From: Oceanospirillaceae bacterium ASP10-02a | Lineage (GTDB): Bacteria > Pseudomonadota > Gammaproteobacteria > Pseudomonadales > Balneatricaceae | DNA length: 64,000 nucleotides | Assembly: GCA_905182035.1 (NCBI GenBank) | Contig: CAJIZL010000005.1 | Location: 1-64,000 of the forward strand | Reading direction: 5' to 3' | Part shown: piece after piece, positions 1 through 7,206 of the stretch | How positions within the stretch are numbered: position 1 is the stretch's first letter | Layout: each line of letters begins with the position of its first letter | The notes under the pieces: generated by a model | Seen by the model: the letters and a program-made list of their open reading frames with translations, nothing else | Databases searched by the model: none | What the model was told of the DNA's origin: nothing | Program-made: the position numbers and the translations under genes

Positions 1-653
1 TTGTAAATTTGTTGGAATAATATTTTAAAATCATCAACGCTTGTGATATGTCCAAAGTTAGACTTTGTTTTAATGTCTGGTATGGGTATGAGTTCAGTTA
101 ACCCACTAGCAGGGTTGGCTTCAATGTCACCCAGTATGAACGCTTCGTTGAATACCTTACGCAGTATGCCTGCCATGCGGAAGGCAGTTTCCCTTGCGCC
201 CCTGTTAGTCATCTTTTCGATAATTTTAAACAGATCTCTAGTTGTATAGTTTGTAAGACATTTACTATCCGTATAAGGGTATAGGTTTTTCTCAATTCGT
301 TGGACTAGATCTTTCCTGGTAGATTCAGCTAGGTTCTGTTTGCTGAGCCATGCTTTGCAGCGAGTGCTAAACAGGATGCTGCTGCCGGCTCCTTGGTTCT
401 TTATGGTTGTAGGGTTGGCCCCAGTCTTTACTAGCCTCCTAGCGGCTGTATGTGCATCTCTAGCTTCTGCCAGGGATGTCTCAGGGTATGTGCCTATTGT
501 ATGGGTCAGGCGCTTGCCACCCAGCCTGTAATCGTATTTCCATGCCTTGGATCCAGTGGGCCGTACAATCAGAGATAACCCACCTTGATCGCTTAACCTG
601 TATTGCTTGTCTTTGGGCTTTGCATTCTTGATTTGAGTGTTTGTAAGGGCCAT
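1..653 (-). CDS. P4-type tyrosine integrase, N-terminal part (runs off left edge)
   Basis: An open frame runs leftwards from an ATG at 653 (AAGGAG upstream) to the window edge, giving 217 residues without a stop. Residues 2-85 match the N-terminal arm-binding domain of P4-type integrases (DUF4102): ALTNTQIKNAKPKDK, then LSDQGGLSLIV, then RLGGKRLTHTIGTYPE and SLAEARDA. Residues ~100-190 look like the SAM-like core-binding domain. The catalytic domain (R..HxxR..Y) lies outside the window, so activity cannot be judged. Such integrases usually sit at one end of a genomic island with the attachment site just upstream of their start, which here would be right of 653. No tRNA or tmRNA is recognisable there. 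Confidence 0.93.
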   Translation of the reverse strand, partial: MALTNTQIKNAKPKDKQYRLSDQGGLSLIVRPTGSKAWKYDYRLGGKRLTHTIGTYPETSLAEARDAHTAARRLVKTGANPTTIKNQGAGSSILFSTRCKAWLSKQNLAESTRKDLVQRIEKNLYPYTDSKCLTNYTTRDLFKIIEKMTNRGARETAFRMAGILRKVFNEAFILGDIEANPASGLTELIPIPDIKTKSNFGHITSVDDFKILFQQIY

Positions 654-675
654 TTGATGCCACTCCTTAATATAA

Positions 676-698
676 CGAGACCGTCATCGAGACCGTCA
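676..698 (+). repeat. 12-bp tandem repeat upstream of integrase
   Basis: Two adjacent copies of CGAGACCGTCA (676-686 and 688-698) have a 12-bp period and lie 23-45 bp upstream of the integrase ATG. Position and size suit an operator or integrase arm-type site. This function is inferred from location only. Confidence 0.6.
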
Positions 699-703
699 AA
701 AGC

Positions 704-794
704 AGTGGATAGTATAATACACAAATCACAGTAAATACATTAAACTGTTATAAAACAAGGGTATGTAGATGTGTAGTGGACAGTATAATACACA
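704..794 (+). repeat. Pair of 20-bp direct repeats upstream of integrase
   Basis: A 20-bp sequence beginning AGTGGATAGTATAATACACA at 704-723 recurs at 775-794 with one mismatch (C for T). The 71-bp spacing corresponds to nearly seven helical turns. Integrases of this family bind arm-type repeats flanking the core site, so these could be arm sites. The TATAAT core could also serve as a -10 element. Confidence 0.6.
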
Positions 795-805
795 TAATAC
801 ATATG

Positions 806-830
806 AATGGCGTTTCTCGGGCGCGCCATT
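806..830 (+). other. 7-bp stem hairpin near presumed attachment region
   Basis: AATGGCG (806-812) can pair with CGCCATT (824-830) around an 11-base loop, immediately after the second direct repeat. There is no long T-run, so it is a weak terminator candidate. It may belong to the recombination site. The role is unknown. Confidence 0.35.
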
Positions 831-890
831 TTAGAGTGGTATCTTGGGTTCACATGGACTCCAGATGAGGGCTTAAACCTTCTCTTTAAC

Positions 891-921
891 AAAGGCTTAC
901 TGAAAAGTAGGCCTTTTTTAT
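891..921 (+). terminator. Rho-independent terminator-like hairpin without an obvious gene
   Basis: AAGGCTTAC and GTAGGCCTT pair with one G-U around a short loop, followed by TTTTTTA on the plus strand. It is a good intrinsic terminator shape, but no plus-strand gene ends just before it. It may have followed a gene displaced by the island, or it may end a short RNA from the 700-890 region. Confidence 0.55.
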
Positions 922-1052
922 TGCCTAAAATTTAGCACGTACCTGTTGTTCATCTCAGGGCTGAGCCAAGAATCGAGCCAAGAAATTAGAGAATCGGACA
1001 AACATATAAACCGCAACTTATATAACTAAGAGCTTTGTTAACTCTCAGTCGT

Positions 1053-1168
1053 CACTACCTATAGTGGCTTTCCAGTCACCTAGGAAGGTAGCAAGGAAAA
1101 ACACCTTCCACCCCGGACGATTTAAGGGGCCTCACACATACCCACCGACGGGGTAGCGGCCCTGTGTA
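1053..1168 (+). other. Heavily structured non-coding region, candidate RNA
   Basis: Several complementary segments follow one another. CACTA/TAGTG pair within 1053-1066. GGAAGGT (1083-1089) pairs with ACCTTCC (1103-1109). CCCC (1111-1114) can pair with GGGG (1126-1129). GGGCC (1127-1131) can pair with GGCCC (1158-1162), enclosing a CCC/GGG hairpin. ACACA (1134-1138) is complementary to TGTGT (1163-1167), crossing the previous stem as a pseudoknot would. No ORF covers this. It could be a small RNA, or a leader of the gene starting at 1296, but I do not recognise a known family. Confidence 0.35.
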
Positions 1169-1248
1169 CGTATAGATATAGAGGAACAGATTTTTATGCC
1201 TAATTATTCCCAGAGAACCTCTAGAACCTCTAGATACCAACACCAGCA

Positions 1249-1288
1249 GATGTATACTGCTTAATAAGAGTTATCGTTAACATAAGGA
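1249..1288 (+). promoter_or_regulatory. Leader motif, copy 1
   Basis: A 40-bp block starting ATGTATACTG, with TAAG and TCGTTAAC following and ending AGGA, sits directly before the ATG at 1296. It matches 28 of 40 positions with 1644-1683. The final AGGA provides the ribosome-binding site. The rest may be a promoter or regulator site shared by the two genes. Confidence 0.55.
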
Positions 1289-1295
1289 GTACGTT

Positions 1296-1625
1296 ATGAG
1301 CATAAGTAAAGCAATGAAGAAGGCCGAGGACGACAAGGATGTTGAAGCGATGATGTCGTTCTACCACGAAGATTTTGAGTTTGTTAGCCACAAATTTGGC
1401 TCTAGCCTAACAAAGCCTGAATTCAAGGCGATGTGTATAAAAATGTTTGCTCACGCCAGCTTTGATAGACTTATGCACCGCGTCATCTATGAAAATGACG
1501 AAATTCTAGTGGTACACTTTGTAATGAGATTTCCTGATGGAACACGGGAGTCTGTGATGGCCGTTAATATGCTAGAGAATGGACAGGTGATCCGACAGGA
1601 GACTGGTGCTACGCCGATGAAGTAA
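1296..1625 (+). CDS. NTF2-like (SnoaL-type) small protein, paralogue A
   Basis: This 109-residue protein starts at ATG 1296 with AAGGAG upstream. An N-terminal helix (SKAMKKAEDDKDVEAMMSFYHEDFEFV) followed by beta-rich segments (VVHFVMRFPDGTRESVMAVNMLENGQVIRQETG) fits the cone-shaped NTF2/SnoaL fold, whose members are small ligand-binding proteins or enzymes. No catalytic assignment is possible. It is ~57% identical by hand count to the equally long protein at 2970-3299. The two probably arose by duplication inside this accessory region. Confidence 0.75.
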   Translation: MSISKAMKKAEDDKDVEAMMSFYHEDFEFVSHKFGSSLTKPEFKAMCIKMFAHASFDRLMHRVIYENDEILVVHFVMRFPDGTRESVMAVNMLENGQVIRQETGATPMK

Positions 1626-1643
1626 TAGAAGCATCTACAACCA

Positions 1644-1683
1644 AATGTATACTGTCTGGTAAGCACTGTCGTTAACGCGAGGA
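1644..1683 (+). promoter_or_regulatory. Leader motif, copy 2
   Basis: This is the second copy of the motif at 1249-1288: ATGTATACTG, then TAAG, then TCGTTAAC, then AGGA with the same spacing. It lies directly before the ATG at 1697. Having one before each of two unrelated genes suggests a common promoter or regulator rather than coding homology. Confidence 0.55.
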
Positions 1684-1696
1684 TATATAGACGCGT

Positions 1697-2017
1697 ATGA
1701 ATAAATTATTAGTAACCTTAGCTTTCTTAATGCTCTTCAGTAATGGAGTTGCAGTTGCTGCATCGGAGATAGATTGGGATGAGATTAAAGATATTAAAAC
1801 AACTGAGCCTACTCAATGTTATGAGGGGGCTATGATAATATTCGAAGGTTTGGGTCTTGGGAATGGTCAAATGGGCATGGCTTTAAGATTATGCGGTGGG
1901 GCAGAAGATGCCACGATGGTAATCGGCTGTCTTTTGAAATCGATTGCGTCTGCTGAAGAGGGTGGTCTGGGGGTTCCTTTAGGACTAGCTATAAAATTCT
2001 GTAAACAAAACGGGTAG
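1697..2017 (+). CDS. Small exported protein of unknown function
   Basis: This 106-residue protein has a clear Sec signal peptide (MNKLLVTLAFLMLFSNGVAVAA, cleavage near residue 22). The mature part of ~84 residues has four Cys (CYEG, LRLCGG, GCLLK, KFCKQ), so two disulfides are possible in the periplasm. It is glycine-rich (FEGLGLGNGQMGMALRLCGG, GGLGVPLG) with short amphipathic segments. I do not recognise a family. The GxxxG-rich pattern could suit a membrane-active or pore-forming small protein, but that is only a thought. No immunity-like partner is obvious. Confidence 0.65.
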   Translation: MNKLLVTLAFLMLFSNGVAVAASEIDWDEIKDIKTTEPTQCYEGAMIIFEGLGLGNGQMGMALRLCGGAEDATMVIGCLLKSIASAEEGGLGVPLGLAIKFCKQNG

Positions 2018-2969
2018 GCTTTCTAAAAAGATTGACCTACGAAGTTCCAGAGAACCTCGCGGCCAAATAAGTCTTGTTAGTTATTGCTAAGCCTTCCATT
2101 TAGGGCTGACACGTATTAATGCAAGTTTCCTACGCTTTGCCCATTGAGTAAGCATAAAGTGAGTAAATACAAGAAAGAATCCAGCGACACAAGCTATAGT
2201 GGTAATCATAAGAACTCCAATGTTAGCACAGAGATATGCGTTAGATTGACCTAAAGGGTTCTGAAGAACCCCCTTGGCCAAAGAAGAGTAGCGCTTAAAG
2301 GCTAGGCTTCGAGTACATCCTATCAGATATTATTTTACCAAACAGTAAAGCTTACATAGATTTACTTTATCTGGATAGGTAATCCATGATGACCATTACG
2401 TAGAGCTAACCTAAAGACTACATAAAACAGGCGGTTACATCTAGTTGTCTAGTTGTCGCCAACTCTTTTATAAACACTTGGTAAACTTTGCTCAAGAATG
2501 GAGTTAATAGTTTGGAGACCGTATTGTCACTGAGGTTACTCTCTACCAAATCATACTGAACTGTTCAATCTTTGTTAGATTGGCTAGGCGTTCTAGAGTC
2601 TTGTCAGAGACAATGTGAAAAAGAAGCATTAAGCTTTCAAATGTTTCCAAATGCTAAGGACAGGAACGAGCCAAGAAACGACCCCAGTTTGGCTCAATAC
2701 AGAGTTGGCTAGTGAGCCACCTCACGGGAAACCCAGTGACAACGGGGTATACGACATTTAGATAACGACCAGATACTCGTGAAGGGAGGTTATTCGGTAG
2801 AAAATATCGGTGTCAATGATTACATTCGATAGGGGTATCAATTTCAAGGTTCTTAAAACCACTTTAGCCTTTTTGATCTACTAATACAGATGTTTTACTA
2901 GCTTTAAACATCGCTCTAGCGCATGCTTTTGCATTATTTTGTATTAAAGGCCACCCGTGAGGATTTGTT
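2018..2969. other. Long intergenic stretch with no convincing gene
   Basis: Nearly 1 kb lacks a convincing gene. Visible items are a perfect palindrome GGGTTCTGAAGAACCC at 2256-2271 without a T-run, and a tandem TAGTTGTC near 2442-2457. There is a 64-codon minus-strand frame (2087-2281, TTG start, one hydrophobic segment, no good ribosome-binding site) that I do not trust. A GC-richer foldable stretch lies around 2690-2780. Short sequences seen elsewhere in the region recur here: CAGAGAACCTC near 1211 and 2046, and CGAGCCAAGAAA near 974 and 2669. The DNA may be decayed mobile-element sequence. Confidence 0.5.
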
Positions 2970-3299
2970 ATGAAACTGTTTAGAGCAATTAAGAAAGCCA
3001 ATGAAGAAAGAGATATTGAGACGTTAATGTCGTTGTATCATGATGATTTTGAGTTTGTTCGCCATCAGTCGGGCACCACTCTAAAAAAGTCAGAATACAG
3101 GGTGCTTATTTCAGGTATGTTTGCTGAGACCAGCTATAAAGAAATTATGCACCGATGCATTTATGAAAATGATGATATTCTGGTGGAACACTCAGTAATG
3201 AGGTTTCAGGATGGATCGCGGGAGTCTTTGATTAGCGTTAAGATGCTAGAAAATGGACAGGTGATACGTACCGAAACTGGCGCTTCTTTAATGAAGTGA
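2970..3299 (+). CDS. NTF2-like (SnoaL-type) small protein, paralogue B
   Basis: This 109-residue protein starts at ATG 2970 after GTGAGGA. It is a paralogue of the protein at 1296-1625 (62 of 109 identical by hand), with conserved blocks YHxDFEFV, MHRxIYENDxILVxHxVMRFxDGxRES and MLENGQVIRxETGA. Invariant His, Tyr, Arg and Glu residues across the two suggest a retained binding pocket. Unlike paralogue A it lacks the leader motif seen at 1249 and 1644, so it may be expressed differently. Function is unknown. Confidence 0.75.
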   Translation: MKLFRAIKKANEERDIETLMSLYHDDFEFVRHQSGTTLKKSEYRVLISGMFAETSYKEIMHRCIYENDDILVEHSVMRFQDGSRESLISVKMLENGQVIRTETGASLMK

Positions 3300-3403
3300 T
3301 TGCCTCTCGCCTTTAACACTACTAACAAGAGTCCATTATTACACATGTACTTCTTAGTCTAGTGCGCCTAGATCTAAACTAACCTAATCAGTGGGCCTAG
3401 GGC

Positions 3404-3808
3404 TTATTGGCTAAGAAGTGTGCCTTGGGTGTAATACCAGCGATCGTCCTGCCATAAAAAATCACTATTTTCATGCAATCGGTAGGCTTGGCCGTGGATT
3501 TTATAACGCGCTATAAATTCTACTTGCCCCTGAGAATCTCCTTGGTTTCCATCATGGGTGGCAACAATTTTAAGCCCCAGCCATTGTTGTTGGGCTTCAA
3601 ACTCTATGCTTTCAGGACGTGTGCTAGGGTGCCAAGTCTGTAGCAAGTAGTTCAGGTTATGCAGGTAAAAGGCTGTATAACGTGAACGCATTAACGCCAC
3701 TGCCGTTTTAGCGGGGTGATTGCCGCTGAGCGCTGGATAACAACATACTTCAAAGTTCACACCAGAATTACAATAACAGTTGGTAGGTTGTGATTCGGTA
3801 GATCTCAC
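3404..3808 (-). CDS. YchJ-family SEC-C metal-binding protein
   Basis: This 134-residue protein starts at GTG 3808. The N-terminal SEC-C motif (C11, C13, C22, C23 in CYCNSGVNFEVCC) is expected to bind zinc. The rest (ALMRSRYTAFYLHNLNYLLQTWHPSTRP) is the YchJ/UPF0225 middle domain, an NTF2-like fold. The normal family has a second C-terminal SEC-C motif, which is absent in this ~130-residue version. The molecular role of the family is not established. It lies 11 bp downstream of the glutathione peroxidase gene on the same strand, so the two are probably cotranscribed. Confidence 0.85.
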   Translation of the reverse strand: MRSTESQPTNCYCNSGVNFEVCCYPALSGNHPAKTAVALMRSRYTAFYLHNLNYLLQTWHPSTRPESIEFEAQQQWLGLKIVATHDGNQGDSQGQVEFIARYKIHGQAYRLHENSDFLWQDDRWYYTQGTLLSQ

Positions 3809-3819
3809 CTACTTTTTGT

Positions 3820-4368
3820 TCATAGCAAGGTTTCAATGTCACGGGTAAGGGACCGAGACGTTGGTGATGTCCATGGGTTATATCGCTCAACCACCACACC
3901 GTTTCGATCAACTAAATATTTACTAAAGTTCCAGCTCGGTTTACCTTTTTGCTGTATCAGGTGCTGGAATATAGGGTGTGCATTATCACCCTTGACTTCG
4001 ATGGTTTGGCTCATCAAAAAGGTAACACCAAAATTAAACAGGCAGATTTTAGCGGCCTCTTCTTCGTTTATAGCTGCTTGATTAAAGGCGTTGCTTGGGA
4101 AGCCAATAATGACCAGATCTTGGTCTTTGTACTCCTGATGTAATTCTTCTAAATCTCCAAATTGATTAGTAAAACCACAGTGGCTTGCCGTATTAACGAG
4201 CAACAGCGGTTTACCAGCTGTTGCGGCACATAAATCTAACGGTATGCCTGAATGGAGTTGCTTAAGGTCGTGTTTGAGCCATGGCGCACATGATGCCAAG
4301 GCAGACTGTGAGGCAGATAGGCCGATGAACAGGCCAAATAAAACATGTATAACGTAAGGTGTAGGCAT
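3820..4368 (-). CDS. Periplasmic glutathione peroxidase-like thiol peroxidase
   Basis: I chose ATG 4368 over an in-frame upstream start because it gives a proper signal peptide (cleavage after SALA, residue 25). The GPx fold is clear. The peroxidatic cysteine is C64 in NTASHCGFTNQF, and the Trp-Asn pair is W146-N147 in WNFSKYL. The catalytic Gln of the classical FPCNQF motif is replaced: the sequence reads FPSNAF with Ala at position 94. Such enzymes reduce hydroperoxides, usually with thioredoxin rather than glutathione in bacteria. Altered chemistry or efficiency is possible because of the missing Gln. Confidence 0.88.
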   Translation of the reverse strand: MPTPYVIHVLFGLFIGLSASQSALASCAPWLKHDLKQLHSGIPLDLCAATAGKPLLLVNTASHCGFTNQFGDLEELHQEYKDQDLVIIGFPSNAFNQAAINEEEAAKICLFNFGVTFLMSQTIEVKGDNAHPIFQHLIQQKGKPSWNFSKYLVDRNGVVVERYNPWTSPTSRSLTRDIETLL

Positions 4369-4623
4369 AATAAAAAAACTATCCAAGGTTGGTATATACC
4401 AATATACATAATCGTGATGATAAAGGCTTTGTTTTGGAACAATAAAACTTGATATGCTCAAACTAGCGATTTGATTTTACAGCAATGGACGAGTTAGATG
4501 AATTCATAATCCTTGTCTAAAGCAGTTCTATTATAAGATTTTGTACATATTTCCGTGGGTATCGAACACGTGGATGATATCATTGCTGATACTTAACAAA
4601 CACTAGAAAAGAGATAAACTGCT

Positions 4624-5037
4624 GTGTCCACTCCAATAGCCACTTCAATACCTGCGCCAACATCCATGCCAGATGGAAACCCATCCTTACGCACCATTGC
4701 TATGCCTGCCGACGCTAACCCAGATGGAGATATTTTTGGCGGCTGGATTATGTCTCAAATGGACATCTCCAGTGGTGTATTTGCAGCCCACGTGGCCAAA
4801 GGCCGAGTGGTCACCGTGGCAGTGGATGCCATGACGTTTCATAAACCGGTGTATGTGGGTGACGATGTGAGCTGTTACTGCAGCGCCGCTAAGCGTGGTA
4901 ATACCTCCATTACGGTCCACGTGGAAGCGTGGGTTAGACGCCATCATAGTGACACGGTAGACAAGGTCACAGAAGGAATGTTTACCTTTGTGGCGGTGGA
5001 CAGCGACGGCAAACCAAAGCCATTACCTAGTGTGTAA
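4624..5037 (+). CDS. Acyl-CoA thioesterase, hotdog fold (YciA-like)
   Basis: This 137-residue protein starts at GTG 4624 with AAGAGA upstream. The motif NPDGDIFGGWIMSQMDISSG (residues ~32-51) carries the conserved Asp of the YciA/BACH hotdog thioesterases, and the following VAVDAMTFHKPVYVGDDV is typical. The enzyme hydrolyses acyl-CoA to free acid and CoA in the cytoplasm. The last 11 bases overlap the convergent oxidoreductase gene. Confidence 0.9.
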   Translation: MSTPIATSIPAPTSMPDGNPSLRTIAMPADANPDGDIFGGWIMSQMDISSGVFAAHVAKGRVVTVAVDAMTFHKPVYVGDDVSCYCSAAKRGNTSITVHVEAWVRRHHSDTVDKVTEGMFTFVAVDSDGKPKPLPSV

Positions 5038-6028
5038 TGACTACTTTGCCTTTGGCTCTGCCCTTGGATAGGTATTCGAAGGCGTCAATGCTTTCGGTAA
5101 ATGGATAGCTGCGGTCGATCACTGCTTTTATTTTTTCCTGTAGATACAAATTAGCTAACTCAGCGAGTTGAACACCATCAGAATTCATGAGGATCATGCG
5201 ATATGTGGCGTTCTTTTTTACTGCAGCTTGGGTGATTTTTCTGGCCTTAAGGCTTAGTATTTTGCGGATGATAAAATTTAACCCAAGCTTTTTGGCCAGG
5301 ATGTCGTCTACTTCTCCGTTTACAGACACTACCCGCCCGCCGTTTTTTATCACTTTAAAAGCATCAAGTGTGTAGACACCACCTAACGTATCAAACACCA
5401 CATCAAAATCACTTACTTGCTCTAAATAGTCTTCTTTTTTGTAATCAATCACCTGATCAGCGCCAAGCTTTTTAACGAGATCTACATTGGCTGTGCTGGT
5501 GGTTGTGGCGACAAAGGCACCTAAGCTCTTGGCCAGCTGGATGGCAATAGTTCCTACGCCGCCAGATCCAGCGTGAATGAGCACCTTTTCACCTGCTTTT
5601 AATTGAACAGTTGTTACCAGGGCTTGCAGTGCGGTGAGGCCCGCTAAAGGCATACTTGCTGCCTCTTCGTGGGTCATTTCTTGAGGTTTTAAAGCTGTGT
5701 GTTGTGCTTCTGAGGCTACATATTCAGCCATAGTTCCCACAAGTTCTTCGTCGATTCGAGATAGGACTGCATCGCCTACTTTCAAATTGCTGACGAGGTC
5801 TCCAACCTCCACCACAACACCACTGACATCACGTCCAATCCCTTGTGGAAAGTTTATTTTTTTGAAGGCTTTAAACTCACCCTTAAGCACTTTGTAGTCA
5901 AATGGATTGATGCTGGAGGCATGAACTTTAATGATGACTTGGCTTGGTGAGGCTTTGGGTGTTGCGATACTTTGGAAGGCGAGGCTGGTGCTAATATTGC
6001 CATATTTGGTCATCATTAAAGCTTGCAT
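5027..6028 (-). CDS. Zinc-free MDR NADPH:quinone oxidoreductase-like protein
   Basis: This 333-residue medium-chain dehydrogenase/reductase has an N-terminal GroES-like domain (SSINPFDYKVLKGEF, FPQGIGRDVSGVVVEVG). Its Rossmann fold contains the nucleotide motif AGSGGVGTIAIQLAK near residues 147-160. No structural or catalytic zinc cysteines are seen, placing it with quinone and enone reductases. It is divergent from the LysR gene at 6182 across ~150 bp, so that regulator likely controls it. The substrate is probably a quinone or an alpha,beta-unsaturated carbonyl; this is inferred from family only. Confidence 0.88.
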   Translation of the reverse strand: MQALMMTKYGNISTSLAFQSIATPKASPSQVIIKVHASSINPFDYKVLKGEFKAFKKINFPQGIGRDVSGVVVEVGDLVSNLKVGDAVLSRIDEELVGTMAEYVASEAQHTALKPQEMTHEEAASMPLAGLTALQALVTTVQLKAGEKVLIHAGSGGVGTIAIQLAKSLGAFVATTTSTANVDLVKKLGADQVIDYKKEDYLEQVSDFDVVFDTLGGVYTLDAFKVIKNGGRVVSVNGEVDDILAKKLGLNFIIRKILSLKARKITQAAVKKNATYRMILMNSDGVQLAELANLYLQEKIKAVIDRSYPFTESIDAFEYLSKGRAKGKVVITH

Positions 6029-6181
6029 GTAAACTGTTCCGTGTTGATGTTCGTTTAGTTTTTTGTTGCTGATATGTATTATAGAGATTGGTTATATTTC
6101 TTGTAGAGGGGTAAAATGAGAAATATACTTGTCTAAAAGACAATAATAGGCACTATTGATTATGTGCTATGTAGGACAAAC

Positions 6182-7087
6182 ATGGATAAGTTACGCGCAC
6201 TAAATTATTTTCTAAAAGTGGTTGAAACCTCTAATTTCACCCAAGCAGCAAAGGCTTTTGATGTGCCTGTCTCTTCTATGTCGCGGCGTATTAAAGATCT
6301 AGAGTCGGAGCTTGGGGTTGAGTTGTTTAAGCGTTCGACCCGAGTGGTGCGTCTCACAGAACAAGGCTCCTTGTATTATGATGAAGTGAAAGAGGCTATA
6401 GCGGCCTTGAGCCATGCTGATGAGTTGGTCAGTCTACAGACAAAAACACCTTCTGGCACTTTGCGAATCACCGCTACACCGGGTTATGGAGAAACTTGTT
6501 TGATGCCTGTATTGACCAGATTTAGGCGACAATACCCAGGCATTACCTTGGATATTCAGTTAACTGATCAAGTGTCGGACCTCACTGGTGATCAAATAGA
6601 TATAGCTATTCGTGTAGGTGTGGAACCTCAAGACAGGGTGGTCTCTCGTAAATTATCAGATAATAATTTTGTGCTAGTGGCTTCGCCTGCCTATCTAAAT
6701 ACTCATGGAACGCCTCTAAATGTAGCGCAACTTAGTAGCCATCGCAGCCTATATTATAGAGGGCCACATGCTGTTTTTTATTGGCAGGCTAATGTTAATG
6801 GCGAGTGGCGGCAGCTGAATAATAAAGCCAATATCATCAGCGATCATGGTGGAGGTATTGTTAAAGCTGCAGTTGAGGGAGATGGTATTGCTTTGCTACC
6901 TAAATGGGGTATTGAAAAGCAGTTGAGTGAGAACAAATTACAGGTGATCAACTTAAGTGATACTGAAGTGGTGATTAGTAGAGGCCCTGAAACAGGTATT
7001 TACTTACTCTACATTAAACCCAAATATCAGATCCAAAAAGTAAAAGTGGCGGTTGATTTTTTAATTAGAGAACTACGCATTATTTAA
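6182..7087 (+). CDS. LysR-family transcriptional regulator
   Basis: This 301-residue protein is read from ATG 6182, which has AGGA at the right spacing; an upstream in-frame GTG at 6164 is less likely. The N-terminal winged helix (RALNYFLKVVETSNFTQAAKAFDVPVSSMSRRIKDLESELGVELF) is classic LTTR. The C-terminal periplasmic-binding-like effector domain begins near residue 90 (GTLRITATPGYG). Subgroup features (VSSMSRRIKDLE, PAYLNTHGTP) resemble regulators found beside oxidoreductases and quinone reductases. It is divergent from the MDR gene and co-directional with the sulfatase 120 bp downstream. Confidence 0.92.
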   Translation: MDKLRALNYFLKVVETSNFTQAAKAFDVPVSSMSRRIKDLESELGVELFKRSTRVVRLTEQGSLYYDEVKEAIAALSHADELVSLQTKTPSGTLRITATPGYGETCLMPVLTRFRRQYPGITLDIQLTDQVSDLTGDQIDIAIRVGVEPQDRVVSRKLSDNNFVLVASPAYLNTHGTPLNVAQLSSHRSLYYRGPHAVFYWQANVNGEWRQLNNKANIISDHGGGIVKAAVEGDGIALLPKWGIEKQLSENKLQVINLSDTEVVISRGPETGIYLLYIKPKYQIQKVKVAVDFLIRELRII

Positions 7088-7206
7088 GCAATTATTATTA
7101 ATAGTAGTGGTTGAACCTTGGGCGAATAACGATGATTATTCTGGACTGAATAAACAGGACACGTATGTTAGTCTAGCATTGATAAATTTGTTGGTAAGGG
7201 GATTTT

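Noticed and set aside
845-862. GGGTTCACATGGACTCCA resembling a tRNA T-loop and 3' end
   Set aside because: No matching T-stem or acceptor arm can be built on either strand, so it is not reported as a tRNA or tmRNA end.
1249-1683. Integron cassette interpretation of small genes with repeated leaders
   Set aside because: The repeated blocks lie before the genes, lack the attC-type inverted core sites, and there is no integron integrase.
2087-2281. 64-codon minus-strand frame with one hydrophobic segment
   Set aside because: It has a TTG start and no ribosome-binding site, and starts at the edge of a palindrome. It is too weak to call a gene.
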